A stretch of DNA of 64,000 nt from Geothrix edaphica (GCF_030268045.1 NZ_BSDC01000003.1:124001-188000), one strand, 5' to 3'. Shown: positions 26,477 through 35,352, counted from the stretch's first letter. Program-made: numbers and translations. Notes: generated by a model not told the origin, from the letters alone.

Positions 26477-26679
26477 CGGCTCAGCTCCCACGGGGCGAGG
26501 TTGGCTTCGGAGATCGCTATTCAGAAATGGATCATGGCACGGTAGATCCATAGATCATCATCAGTCAATTTGTTAATTTACGATCAATCAGTAAGCTACG
26601 GTGTTTTTGAGAAACGGGCAGGTCGCGGGGAAGAAAGGCGCCACCCGGAGCATCCAAGAGGTCGTTCCCGGAGGCCCCC

Positions 26680-27789
26680 ATGCCTGGCTGGATCTCCTTC
26701 GTGGCGTTGGCCACCCTCGTCGCCTGCGGACATGGAGGCGGCAGCGTCCCCCCATCCCAGCCACCAGCGGGTGGGACCTTCACCACCACCACGGTGGTCG
26801 CGGGGCTCACCCAGCCCACCGCCATGGCCCTCGTGCCGGATGGCCGCATCTTCGTCTGCGAGCAGGGCGGCGCCCTGCGGGTCGTCAAGGCGGGCGCCCT
26901 CCTGGCCACCCCCTTCCTGAGCGTGCCCGTGGACGCCACCGGCGAGCGCGGCCTGATCGGTGTCACGGTGGACCCCGCCTTCGCGGCCAACGGCTTCGTG
27001 TATGTCCACTACACCGCCACCTCGCCGAATCTGCACAACCGGGTGAGCCGGTTCACGGCCGCGGGAGACCAGGCGGTACCGGGCAGCGAAACTGTGCTCC
27101 TGGACCTGGATGACCTGAGCACGGCCACCAACCACAACGGCGGCGCCCTGCACTTCGGCCCGGACGGCAAGCTCTACGTCGCCGCGGGCGACAACGCCAA
27201 CGGCAGCAACGCCCAGAGCCTCACCAACCTCCTGGGGAAACTGCTCCGGCTCAACCCGGACGGCAGCGTCCCTCCGGACAACCCCCTGCTGGCGCAGACT
27301 TCGGGAAAGAACCGGCTCATCTGGGCCCTGGGTTTGAGGAACCCCTTCACCTTCGCCTTCCAGCCCGGCACCGGCCGCCTGCTGATCAATGATGTGGGGC
27401 AGAACACCTGGGAGGAGATCAATGGCGGTCAGGCAGGCGCCAACTACGGGTGGCCCGCCACCGAGGGCGCCACCTCCAACCCGGCCTACCTCTCCCCGAT
27501 CTACGCCTATCCCCACAGCGGCGGTCCGGTGACCGGCTGCTCCATCGTGGGCGCCGCGTTCTATGACCCGGCGACGCCCACCTTCCCGGCCGCGTTCCTC
27601 CACAAGTATCTCTTCATGGATTACTGCGGGGGCTGGATCCGCACCCTGGATCCCGCCACGGGGACCGTGGGCGACTGGCTGACGGGTCTCTCCAGTCCCG
27701 TGGATCTGCGGGTCGCGGGAGATGGCTCGGTCCTCGTGCTGTCCCGCGGCGGCGGGAGGCTGCAGCGCGTGACCTACACGGCGCCCTGA
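26680..27789 (+). CDS. PQQ-dependent sugar dehydrogenase (soluble GDH/Hip-like), lipoprotein
   Basis: 369 aa. A lipobox-like ATLVAC ends the signal (Cys about 16), so the protein is probably a lipoprotein. The beta-propeller family marks are GLTQPTAMALVPDGRIFVCE, RGLIGVTVDPAF, NHNGGALHFGPDGKLYVAAGD, LWALGLRNPF-like (IWALGLRNPFTF) and GANYGWPATEG. These are typical of GSDH/PQQ-dependent aldose dehydrogenases acting on sugars in the periplasm. It diverges from the kinase at 26476 across a 200-bp AT-rich spacer that shows no other gene. Confidence 0.9.
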   Translation: MPGWISFVALATLVACGHGGGSVPPSQPPAGGTFTTTTVVAGLTQPTAMALVPDGRIFVCEQGGALRVVKAGALLATPFLSVPVDATGERGLIGVTVDPAFAANGFVYVHYTATSPNLHNRVSRFTAAGDQAVPGSETVLLDLDDLSTATNHNGGALHFGPDGKLYVAAGDNANGSNAQSLTNLLGKLLRLNPDGSVPPDNPLLAQTSGKNRLIWALGLRNPFTFAFQPGTGRLLINDVGQNTWEEINGGQAGANYGWPATEGATSNPAYLSPIYAYPHSGGPVTGCSIVGAAFYDPATPTFPAAFLHKYLFMDYCGGWIRTLDPATGTVGDWLTGLSSPVDLRVAGDGSVLVLSRGGGRLQRVTYTAP

Positions 27790-27851
27790 GCCCGTCCCGC
27801 CTGCCCCGTCCGCGCACGCGCTAAACTGGAACCTCTTCGTTCGAGGTGCCC

Positions 27852-28283
27852 GTGTCATTCACCCCAGGCAGCAGGCGCGGCGCCATGGCCGACATCAACA
27901 TGACGCCGCTCATCGACGTGATGCTGGTGCTGCTGATCATCTTCATGATCGCGGCGCCCATGATGATGACGGGCGTGGACGTGAAGCTGCCGGAGAGCCG
28001 CACGGGCCGCAACCTGGAGAGCGAGGCCCTCACGGTCTCCATCACCTTCGACGGCCGCCTCCAGTTCGACCAGGCCTTCATGGCCCTGCCCGTGCTCGCC
28101 AACCAGCTCAAGGCCAAGGCCCAGTCCGGCGGCAAGCGCCCCGTGCTGGTGCGGGCCGACCACAACGTGCCCTACGGCCGCGTCATCCAGGTGGTGGACG
28201 CCATCCGCGAGGCGGGCTTCACCCAGGTGGGCTTCGTCACCGCCGCCGCGCCCATCGCCGCCCCGCCTGCCGAAGCGAAATGA
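27852..28283 (+). CDS. ExbD/TolR family biopolymer transport protein
   Basis: 143 aa from the GTG at 27852, with GAGG 5 nt upstream (another GTG at 27846 overlaps that site). The N-terminus ADINMTPLIDVMLVLLIIFMI is the diagnostic ExbD/TolR membrane helix including the proton-relay Asp, followed by the periplasmic domain. It works with an ExbB/TolQ partner to energise TonB or TolA, but no ExbB/TolQ gene is in this window. The next gene overlaps by 4 nt. A TAAACT -10-like box lies at 27822-27827. Confidence 0.93.
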   Translation: MSFTPGSRRGAMADINMTPLIDVMLVLLIIFMIAAPMMMTGVDVKLPESRTGRNLESEALTVSITFDGRLQFDQAFMALPVLANQLKAKAQSGGKRPVLVRADHNVPYGRVIQVVDAIREAGFTQVGFVTAAAPIAAPPAEAK

Positions 28284-29095
28284 GCCAGGACCTGCAGGCC
28301 TACCTCCGCACGCGCGCCCACCTGGGCGAGCTCCGCTGGGGGCCGGGCCTGGCCCTGAGCCTGGCCCTGCACTTGACCGTCGGCGTGGCCTTCTTCTGGC
28401 CCCGGAGCGGCGGCGCGGAGAAGGCCGAGGAGCTCAAGGTCACCTGGGTGAACCTGCCCGCGGCCATGGGCGGCACCTCCGGCGGCTCCGATGCCATGGA
28501 GGTGGGCAAGACCGGCGAGCGCCTGCGGCGCGTGGAGGAGGTGGCGCCGGTGCGGGACACCACGCCCTCCGCCACAGCCCCGGATCCCTTCGCCACGAAG
28601 ACCACCAAATCCGCGGCCAAGGGCGACAGCAAGGACACCGCCAGCCAGGGCACGGGCACCACCGCCGCCAAGGGCAAGACCGCCTCGCCCAACCCCGTGG
28701 CCGGGGCCGTGGGCTCGGGCAACGGCGCGGCCTTCGGCGCGGGCTCGGGCATCCCGGGCCTGAACCCCACCTCCGGCGTCCAGGGCGGCGTGGGCCTGGT
28801 GGGCGGGGTGGATGGCAACTTCCCCTTCGTGTGGTACCTGCAGCAGGTCCAGGCCCGCATCACGTCCAACTGGAACCGGGTCTCCAGCACCCAGGGCCGC
28901 GTGCAGATCTACTTCCGCATCGCCCGGGACGGCAGCCTCGACCGCGTGCGCGTGGAGATCCCCAGCGGCAACGCCGCCATGGACGAGAGCGCCCGCATGG
29001 CCGTCCTGCGCGCCGCCCCCCTCCAGCGCCTGCCGGAGGGCTACGACGGCTCGTACCTGGGCGTGCGCTTCTGGTTCACGTACCTGGGGAACTGA
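28280..29095 (+). CDS. TonB/TolA-type energy transducer
   Basis: 271 aa. One N-terminal membrane helix (about 20-40, GLALSLALHLTVGVAFFW), a long Gly/Ala/Thr/Lys-rich linker to about 185, and a C-terminal TonB-like domain (WNRVSSTQGRVQIYFRIARD, then AMDESARMAVLRAAPLQRLP). The ATG overlaps the ExbD stop (ATGA), so the two are coupled. It probably transmits the proton-driven force to outer-membrane partners such as the Oar-like receptor at 7393 (inference). TolA rather than TonB remains possible. Confidence 0.88.
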   Translation: MSQDLQAYLRTRAHLGELRWGPGLALSLALHLTVGVAFFWPRSGGAEKAEELKVTWVNLPAAMGGTSGGSDAMEVGKTGERLRRVEEVAPVRDTTPSATAPDPFATKTTKSAAKGDSKDTASQGTGTTAAKGKTASPNPVAGAVGSGNGAAFGAGSGIPGLNPTSGVQGGVGLVGGVDGNFPFVWYLQQVQARITSNWNRVSSTQGRVQIYFRIARDGSLDRVRVEIPSGNAAMDESARMAVLRAAPLQRLPEGYDGSYLGVRFWFTYLGN

Positions 29096-29116
29096 GCAGC
29101 ACGGACCCGCCTGCGC

Positions 29117-29374
29117 TCACTCCACCAGACCGCCCCCGCCCGGATCCGGGTCGATGACGGCCACGGCCAAGTTCACGGAGTGCATGGGGAAATCGAGGGT
29201 GAACTCGCCTGCCGGCAAGGGGATCCGGACCATGACGCCGGTGGCATCGAAGCCCGTCAGCTCCCACGCCTCATCCGCCCGGAGGTGGATGGCCCGACTC
29301 ACTTTCGGATCTGAGAAGGTCCAGCCCCGGACGCCCGGAGGCAGGTGTTTGGCTGCGAATTTCAGGCTGTGCAT
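29117..29374 (-). CDS. Small hypothetical protein
   Basis: 85 aa, unknown family. The ATG at 29374 is well supported by AGGAGG 5 nt upstream. The protein has no signal or membrane helix and reads as a compact beta-rich fold (WELTGFDATGVMVRIPLPAGEF). It lies 65 nt downstream of the TPR kinase on the same strand and may be co-transcribed with it. Codon usage matches the neighbours. Confidence 0.7.
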   Translation of the reverse strand: MHSLKFAAKHLPPGVRGWTFSDPKVSRAIHLRADEAWELTGFDATGVMVRIPLPAGEFTLDFPMHSVNLAVAVIDPDPGGGGLVE

Positions 29375-29439
29375 GGTTCCTCCTGTTCATGGGGCGTTGG
29401 GGATGCAGGGCCCGATGGCGCGGCCCGGGAAAGAGCTGT

Positions 29440-32142
29440 TCAGGAACGCTTCCGCCAGCTGGAAACCAGCGAAAGGACTTCCTCATGGTGTTCGGAGTCC
29501 TCGCTGCGGGGGCTGGCCAGGGCCGAGGCCAGGGCATCCAGGGCCTCCTTGTCCCGCCCCCGCAGGTGCAGCACCCAGGCCCGGGCGCGCCAGATCTGGG
29601 GGCGGTCGCCCGCGAGCCCCCGGGCCTCGTCCAGCAGGCGCTCGGCTTCCGCCAGGTCGCGCTGCCGGGCCTTGCACTCGGCGAGGGCGGCGAGGGCCTC
29701 GGCCCGGTTCTGCGCCGTCCCCTTCTTCGCCAGCAGCGCCGAGGCCTCCATCAGGCGGATGGTGGCGGCCGGGAGCCTCCCCCGCGCCCGCAGGAGATCC
29801 CCCAGCCGGTAGAGGGCCCGCCCCTGGATCAGGAGGAAGTCGTGTTTCCGCGCCTCCTCCAGGACGGCGTCGTACCGGGCGGCCGCCTGGTCGAAGTCGC
29901 CCTTCATGTGGGCGGCGATGCCCAGCAGCAGCAGCGTCCGGCACTCGCCCTCGGCATCCCCCAGGTCCCGGCGCAGGCGGAGCACCTCCAGGAAGGTCTT
30001 CTCCGCCGGCCCGGGCCGCCCCTCCTCCAGGTCGAGGATGGCCAGGTTGTTCTGCGTGAGGGCCGTGTACAGAGGGCTCTCGGCCACGCCCGCGTCGGCC
30101 AGGGCATCCTGGTAGAAGCCGCGGGCCTCCTGGGTCCGGCCCAGGTACTTGGCCCGGTTGCCCAGGTTCACCAGGATGTCGGTCCTCAGCCCCCGGTTCC
30201 CTGTGGCGGTCACCATCTCGAGGGCGGGCGTGAGCGACCGTTCCGCCGCCGTCCAGTCCTCCTTGTGGATCCAGTGGGTGCCGAGCTCGTTCAGGATCTT
30301 GGCCTGGAGGTCCGTGTCCCGCGTGGCCCGGCCCAGCTCCAGGGCCTGCTCCAGCAGGGGGACCTCCTCATCGGACTTCCGGTCCGTCCTCCGGGCGAGG
30401 AGCGCCAGCCCGATCAGCCCTTCGGCTTCGGAGTACCGGTCCCGCGACTCGCGGGCGGTGGCCACGGCCCACATGAGCGTGGGCAGGGCCTTCGCGTCCC
30501 CCCGGCTGTACAGCACCGAGCCATAGACCCGCACCCCCGGAGCGAAGCGCGGCGCCAGCAGCGCGGCCCGCTCCAGGAAGGGAAGGGCCCGCATCCGGTC
30601 CCCGTGCCGGAGCAGGTCGAGGCCTGTGCCGTAGGCCTCGAGGGCCTCCTTCGGGGGCATGGCCGGGAACTCGGGGGACCGGCCCAGCGGCGACAGGGTC
30701 CGGTTCAGCTCCTTCAGCACCGAAGGCACCGCCAGGTTGGGTTCATAGTCGGGGGTGGCGGCGGCAGATTCCCGGCTGGCCCGCAGGCGGCCCTCGCGGT
30801 CCACCAGCCTCAGCCGCAGCACGGGAGCGCCCGAGCCGGGAACCGGGGCCAGCTCCCCCAGCATCACCAGGTCCGCGCCGGTCCGGGCCACCAGGCGGCG
30901 GATGAGCGCCGCCTCATCGCCTGCCGTCGCCGCCATGGCCGCGGCCCGGGGCCGGTCGTCTCCGGGATCGCGATCCTGCACGACCTTCACCTGGGGGAAG
31001 CTGCGGAGGATGTGCTCCAGCAGGTCCGTGGTGGTGATCTCCGCCTCGGGCGTGCGCCCGGGATCCGGCGTGAGGTTCCGGACCGGCGCCACCACCAGCC
31101 GGGCCTGGCGCGAGGCCGAGAACTCGGGGATCACGCCCCGGCCGTAGGCCCATGTGCCCAGCCCCGTCAGGGCGAGCGTCACGGCCGCCGCGGCGGCCGC
31201 CCACCACACAGGGGAGGTGGGCGCCTGGATCTGGTCCAGCGCCTCGACCACTTCCTGCGCCGTGGGGCGGGCCGACGGATCCAGGCAGAGCAGGCGGTCC
31301 ACCAGGTTCCGGAGGGCGTGCGGCCCGGCGGCGTGCCCATGGGGATGCGGCCCCGACCCTGAGCGCCACTTGAGCACCCTCCGGGTCCAGGGGACCGGGG
31401 TCCGCTCCGTCCCCGGCGGCGGATCGCCCGCCAGGGCCAGGGAGGCGACCACGCCGAGCGCATACAGGTCCGTGGCCGCCGTGGCACTCTCCCCCAGCAG
31501 CAGCTCCGGGGCGATGAAGCCGCGGGTGCCCATGACCGTCCCGGGCTGGGTGAGCGGCTCATCGGAACCCGGGCAGGTCGCCGTCGTGCCTTCCTCCCCA
31601 GGCGGGGCGGGCCAGGTGTCCCCGCGGTCCCCCGGTCCCGCCACTTCGAAGTCCTTCGCCAGGCCGAAATCCAGGAGCTTGGCCGAGCCCTCCGGCGTGA
31701 TCAGGATGTTCGACGGCTTCAGGTCCCGGTGGATGACGCCCTTGGCGTGGGCCGCCGCCAGGGCCAGGGCCACCTCGCGGAGCAGCCGGAGCGCTTTCGG
31801 GAGCGGCAGCGGCCCCTGCTCCAGCAGCTTCGAGAGGGGGGTCCCCTCCACCCACTCCATGGCCATGACCAGGGTCCCGTGGTGGTCCAGCCAGTCGTAC
31901 ACGTGGCAGATGCCCGCGTGGTCGAGCTTCGCGAGGATCTGGGCCTCCCGCTGGAAACGGCTCAGGGCGGCCCGCTGGCTGGCATGGTCCGCGCGGATGG
32001 TCTTCAGGGCGACGTGGCGCTCCAGCGAGCCGTCCCAGCCCCTGTATACCCGCCCCATGCCGCCCTCGGCGACAAACGCCTCCACCTGGTAACGGCCGAC
32101 CACGTCACCGGGCTGGAGCGGGCTGGCAGTCTGAGTCGCCAT
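29440..32142 (-). CDS. Ser/Thr protein kinase with TPR region
   Basis: 900 aa. Kinase domain about 15-310: EGGMGRVY loop, VALKTI Lys, HRDLKPSN, LLDFGLAKDF, and GTRGFIAPELL in the activation segment. A low-complexity acidic insert lies between DFG and that segment (about 172-205). A membrane span sits at about 325-345 (WWAAAAAAVTLALTGLGTW), then a TolB/enzyme-like region with LVVAPVRNLTPDPG and TPR repeats to the end. The architecture parallels the kinase at 10313, with matching order: kinase, membrane span, ENRT/RNLT segment, TPR. Confidence 0.93.
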   Translation of the reverse strand: MATQTASPLQPGDVVGRYQVEAFVAEGGMGRVYRGWDGSLERHVALKTIRADHASQRAALSRFQREAQILAKLDHAGICHVYDWLDHHGTLVMAMEWVEGTPLSKLLEQGPLPLPKALRLLREVALALAAAHAKGVIHRDLKPSNILITPEGSAKLLDFGLAKDFEVAGPGDRGDTWPAPPGEEGTTATCPGSDEPLTQPGTVMGTRGFIAPELLLGESATAATDLYALGVVASLALAGDPPPGTERTPVPWTRRVLKWRSGSGPHPHGHAAGPHALRNLVDRLLCLDPSARPTAQEVVEALDQIQAPTSPVWWAAAAAAVTLALTGLGTWAYGRGVIPEFSASRQARLVVAPVRNLTPDPGRTPEAEITTTDLLEHILRSFPQVKVVQDRDPGDDRPRAAAMAATAGDEAALIRRLVARTGADLVMLGELAPVPGSGAPVLRLRLVDREGRLRASRESAAATPDYEPNLAVPSVLKELNRTLSPLGRSPEFPAMPPKEALEAYGTGLDLLRHGDRMRALPFLERAALLAPRFAPGVRVYGSVLYSRGDAKALPTLMWAVATARESRDRYSEAEGLIGLALLARRTDRKSDEEVPLLEQALELGRATRDTDLQAKILNELGTHWIHKEDWTAAERSLTPALEMVTATGNRGLRTDILVNLGNRAKYLGRTQEARGFYQDALADAGVAESPLYTALTQNNLAILDLEEGRPGPAEKTFLEVLRLRRDLGDAEGECRTLLLLGIAAHMKGDFDQAAARYDAVLEEARKHDFLLIQGRALYRLGDLLRARGRLPAATIRLMEASALLAKKGTAQNRAEALAALAECKARQRDLAEAERLLDEARGLAGDRPQIWRARAWVLHLRGRDKEALDALASALASPRSEDSEHHEEVLSLVSSWRKRS

Positions 32143-32318
32143 GGGAGTCGCTGGAACAGGACACCATCAGGAGCCGACCATCCACTCGGGCCGCACATCC
32201 GTCCTTCGAGGAAGCCGGGGCATTCGCAAAAAGTCTACATCTCCTGTCCACCACCTCTGATTTCAACCGATCTCCGACCCGGCCCCTTCACCGGCCCGTC
32301 CGGCGGTACACTCCCGTC

Positions 32319-33548
32319 ATGCTTCCGCTTCTGCCCCTGGTGGCCCTCTACGCCCAGGCTCCGGCCTCCCCCGCCCTCGCGACCGTGACCGCCGAGCCCA
32401 GGGAGGTGCGCCCCGGCGAGTCGGTGCTGCTGACCTGGGCCTGCCCCAGGTCCACCCAGGTGCGGCTGGAACCCGGCGGCATGATCCTGCCGGGCCGCTC
32501 CCAGGTGACGCTGCGGCCCGCCTACACCACGACCTACCGCCTCTTCGACGCCAGCCCCGGGGCGGAATCTGGCGGCGCGGAGCTGGGCCACGCGGAGGTG
32601 CGCGTCACCCCCGGCCTGCCCCTGGGCGAGGCCGCCCGCATCTGCGCCTTCGACGCCAGCGCCAAGGCCGTGCTGCCCGGCGATCCCGTGGTGCTGAAGT
32701 GGGAATGCGCGGGCAGCGCCAAGGTGCGCCTGGAGCCCGGCGGCCTCGAGCTCGACGGCAAGAGCGAAGTCACCGTCACACCCCTGGAGAGCACCCGCTA
32801 CACCATCACCGCCAACAACGCCGCTGGCGGCCAGAGCCGCACGCTGGAGGTGTCCGTGCTGGGCCACCAGGCCCTGGCCCTCGCCAAGGCCGCCCGGACC
32901 CCCACGGCCAGCGTCTGCAGCTTCGAGGCCAGCCGCACGGTGGTGAAGCCCGGCGAGCAGGTGGACCTGAAGTGGGTGTGCCAGGGCGACGCCAAGGTGC
33001 GCCTGGAGCCCGGCGGCCTGGAGCTGGACGGCCAGTCCAGCATCGCCGTGGTCCCGGACAGGACCACGGTCTACACGCTGAGCGTCAGCAACCTCATGGG
33101 CGGCTCCTCGCGCAGCGTCGAGGTGCAGGTGGAGGCCCCGCGCCGGGTGCTCACCGAAAAGGATCTGGCTGATCCGGAAGAGGCCGTGAAGCCCCTGGAG
33201 CACATGGACCTCCAGGAGGCCCTGCACCGGGGCGCCGCCCTGCGGGCCGCCGCGCCGGAAGGCGCCTGGACGCTCCGGCTGGTGGTCTCCGGCCGCGCCG
33301 ACGGCCTCAAGCAGGTGGCCCGGGCTGCCGGCCCCAAGGCCCCGGGCGTGCTGGTGCTGCCCTACGTGCGCCCCGACGGCTTCCGCTGGTGGCAGGCCTG
33401 CTACGGCGCCTACCCCACCCGCGCCGCCGCCCTGAAGGCCTGGCGCAGCGCGCCGGAGGCCCTGAAGAAGGCCTTCCACGACGCCCTGCCCCTCCGCCTC
33501 CAGAGGCTGCCGGGCGATCCGCCGAAGGTCGAGCCTAGCCGCGGATGA
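32319..33548 (+). CDS. Secreted protein with three Ig-like repeats and a SPOR-like C-terminus
   Basis: 409 aa with a short signal peptide (MLPLLPLVALYAQAPA). Three related beta-sandwich repeats follow (about 20-105, 108-195 and 205-285). Each carries the marks VRPGE/LPGD/VKPGE, then TW/KW-C, then VRLEPGG. The C-terminal about 300-400 has a SPOR-like pattern (DGFRWWQACYGAYPTRAAALKAWRSAPEAL). SPOR domains bind denuded septal peptidoglycan, so a cell-wall role is possible. A TACACT box ends only 6 nt before the ATG, hinting at a leaderless mRNA. Confidence 0.75.
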   Translation: MLPLLPLVALYAQAPASPALATVTAEPREVRPGESVLLTWACPRSTQVRLEPGGMILPGRSQVTLRPAYTTTYRLFDASPGAESGGAELGHAEVRVTPGLPLGEAARICAFDASAKAVLPGDPVVLKWECAGSAKVRLEPGGLELDGKSEVTVTPLESTRYTITANNAAGGQSRTLEVSVLGHQALALAKAARTPTASVCSFEASRTVVKPGEQVDLKWVCQGDAKVRLEPGGLELDGQSSIAVVPDRTTVYTLSVSNLMGGSSRSVEVQVEAPRRVLTEKDLADPEEAVKPLEHMDLQEALHRGAALRAAAPEGAWTLRLVVSGRADGLKQVARAAGPKAPGVLVLPYVRPDGFRWWQACYGAYPTRAAALKAWRSAPEALKKAFHDALPLRLQRLPGDPPKVEPSRG

Positions 33549-34050
33549 CGTCGATGGTGTAGGGCTCGCCGATCATGTTGGCGTCCTGCGTGTCCACGAT
33601 GAAGTAGATGGTGCGCGTCGCCTTCGTGGGGTTCTCGTAGGTGGCCTGGGGTTCGCCGGTGGGGATGCGGTTCTGGAGCAGGCCGGGCTCATCCTGGCCC
33701 CAGGCGTTCACCGCCAGCACCCGGAACCAGGCCTTGCGGCCCTCCACCACCTGCACCTTCACCTTGCCGCCCGCGGGCACCTCGATGGCATAGGCCCGCC
33801 GGCCGCTCATGTCGGGGATCTTGTCCGTCACCCGGACGCTGCCCGCCGGCAGCTGCAGGGCCGGAATGGAGGGCCCCTTGCGGGCCCCCTGCCGGGTCTC
33901 GCCCAGGATGCCGGCCTCCGCCCCCGGATCCGGGCGGTGGGGCACCATGGGCCCCCGCGGAGCCTTGGGCAGGTCCTTGGCGTCCACCACCGGCAGGGGC
34001 GCCGGGGCCTGGAGGACCATCATGGGAAGCAGCAACAGACTGGGCAGCAT
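33535..34050 (-). CDS. Secreted hypothetical protein
   Basis: 171 aa from the ATG at 34050 (GGAGG about 6 nt upstream; an earlier in-frame ATG at 34068 is weaker). Signal peptide MLPSLLLLPMMVLQAPAPLP, then a Pro-rich stretch and a beta-rich domain (VRVTDKIPDMSGRRAYAIEV, VEGRKAWFRVLAVNAWGQ) that resembles a small fibronectin-like or pilus-associated fold. No family is recognised. Its 3' end overlaps the convergent Ig/SPOR gene by 14 bp. Confidence 0.68.
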   Translation of the reverse strand: MLPSLLLLPMMVLQAPAPLPVVDAKDLPKAPRGPMVPHRPDPGAEAGILGETRQGARKGPSIPALQLPAGSVRVTDKIPDMSGRRAYAIEVPAGGKVKVQVVEGRKAWFRVLAVNAWGQDEPGLLQNRIPTGEPQATYENPTKATRTIYFIVDTQDANMIGEPYTIDVIRG

Positions 34051-34212
34051 GGGCACCTCCGCGCACATCCACTCCTAGGATGCTCCCAAACCGGAATGGG
34101 TTTACCCCGGGAAGGAAGGTCGGGCCATGCCTCGGATTACTACCTGTTGAAACAGGCATGGCGAATGACTATCTTCAGACAGCCCAATGCGGGCTTTATC
34201 CAAGGAGGACAC

Positions 34213-34656
34213 ATGAAGATCAATCCCTTCCGGTCGGTTGCGCTTCCCGTGGCCCTGGCGGCCTGCGCGCTCGCCCCTGCCCACGCCGGCGAAACGCCCG
34301 GCAAGGCCGTGGCCTTGGCCGCCGACCAGCTTTCCTGGGAGGACCTGGCGGCCAAGGGGGCCGGCGTCATGATCTCCGACGTCGAGGGCCACCACGCCAA
34401 GGGGGCCTGGCACGGCTTCGTCAAGTTCCCCGTGGCCAGCAAGAGCGGCGTCCACGCCCACTCCAGCGCCCTGAGGCTCGTGGTGGTGTCGGGCACCTTC
34501 CGCTACGGAAGCGACCCCGACCACGAGCAGCCCTATGGGCCCGGCTCGTACGTCTTCATCCCGGCGAACCACCCCCACTCCAACAGCCAGCCGGACGGGG
34601 CCGTGGTCTACGTCGAGCAGTCGGGCAAGTACGACAACAAGCCGGCGGGGCACTAG
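34213..34656 (+). CDS. Secreted cupin-domain protein
   Basis: 147 aa; the ATG at 34213 has AAGGAGG 5 nt upstream. Signal peptide to about residue 25 (ending PAHAGE). The cupin core (about 60-145) shows GVHAHSSALRLVVVSGTFRYG and GPGSYVFIPANHPHSNSQ, with His residues suited to bind a metal. It looks like the DUF4437/ChrR-type small cupins, usually of unknown ligand. An open frame upstream to 33937 is not supported by a ribosome site. A spacer of about 160 bp separates it from the divergent gene to its left. Confidence 0.82.
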   Translation: MKINPFRSVALPVALAACALAPAHAGETPGKAVALAADQLSWEDLAAKGAGVMISDVEGHHAKGAWHGFVKFPVASKSGVHAHSSALRLVVVSGTFRYGSDPDHEQPYGPGSYVFIPANHPHSNSQPDGAVVYVEQSGKYDNKPAGH

Positions 34657-34680
34657 TTCAGATGGGACGGAGCCACCCGG

Positions 34681-35205
34681 TCAGTGGAGCACCTCGTACT
34701 CGCTCTGGACCAGTCCGCTCGGGAAGGACCGGGTGGCGACGTGATGCAGGCGCACATCGTGAGGCAGGGTGCTGAAGAGCGGGATGCCCTCGCCGATCAG
34801 CACGGGGACCCGGGTGATGATGAGGCGGTCCACCAGCCCCGCCCGCAGGAACCGCTGGATGGTGATGCCGCCGTCCACGTAGAGCCTCGTGGCCCCGCGC
34901 TCCGCCAGCCGGGCCACGATCTCCGCCGGCGAGCCGGCCATCTGCTCGACAGTGCTGCCGATGGCGCTCGGCAGCTGGAGCGGGCGGCCGCTCAGCACCA
35001 CCACCCGCTTGGCGCCGTAGGGCCAGGGATCGAAGGTCAGCACCTTCTTGAAGGTCTTGCGACCAATGACCAGGGCATCGATGCCCGCCAGAAATTCCTC
35101 GAAACCGTGGGGCTCCCCACCCTCCTCCGGCAGCCAATCCAGGTCATGGTTCGGGCGCGCCATGAACCCGTCCACGCTCACACCCACAAAGACGGACACC
35201 GTCAT
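34681..35205 (-). CDS. Dihydrofolate reductase-like / RibD C-terminal domain protein
   Basis: 174 aa, family length. N-terminus MTVSVFVGVSVDGFMARPNHDLDWL, then VIGRKTFKKVLTFDPWPYG, the Gly-rich ATRLYVDGGITIQRFL and the end-domain RLIITRVPVLIGEGIPLF. These place it in the RibD-C/DHFR-like group (YyaP/YwjB type), generally NADPH-dependent reductases of uncertain substrate. GGAGG 5 nt before the ATG lies inside a hairpin arm (35210-35240). The cassette array begins directly upstream of it. Confidence 0.9.
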   Translation of the reverse strand: MTVSVFVGVSVDGFMARPNHDLDWLPEEGGEPHGFEEFLAGIDALVIGRKTFKKVLTFDPWPYGAKRVVVLSGRPLQLPSAIGSTVEQMAGSPAEIVARLAERGATRLYVDGGITIQRFLRAGLVDRLIITRVPVLIGEGIPLFSTLPHDVRLHHVATRSFPSGLVQSEYEVLH

Positions 35206-35209
35206 CCGG

Positions 35210-35240
35210 CCCTCCCCACCTTTGGGTGGCGTGGGGAGGG
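35210..35240 (-). promoter_or_regulatory. Hairpin containing the ribosome site of the DHFR-like gene
   Basis: CCCTCCCCA (35210-35218) pairs with TGGGGAGGG (35232-35240). On the minus strand the arm holds GGGGAGGG, the only plausible Shine-Dalgarno for the ATG at 35205. Folding would mask it. The same bases overlap the decayed end of the last attC site. Confidence 0.45.
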
Positions 35241-35352
35241 TGAAAGTGACCGAAACTGCCTACCCCGAGGCGCTAAAACGAACCTTGGAAGCAAGGGCTA
35301 TCGGGGGTGGAAGGCAATGAAGGCCGGGTCCGAGTTGAGCAGGAGGTTAGGC
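35232..35352 (-). other. attC-like recombination site 3 (terminal, degenerate)
   Basis: Read on the minus strand, it begins with R'' GCCTAAC (35346-35352), then CTCCTGCTCAACTCGGACC, close to the two other sites. The distal half keeps GCGCCTCGG and CGGT but has lost a recognisable GTTRRRY R' box. R'' is the exact complement of the TTAGGC at the start of its own cassette. It marks the downstream end of the array. Confidence 0.75.

Noticed and set aside
23576-26545. 989-codon plus-strand open frame
   Set aside because: Antisense of the TPR kinase gene; the kinase motifs on the minus strand are unambiguous.
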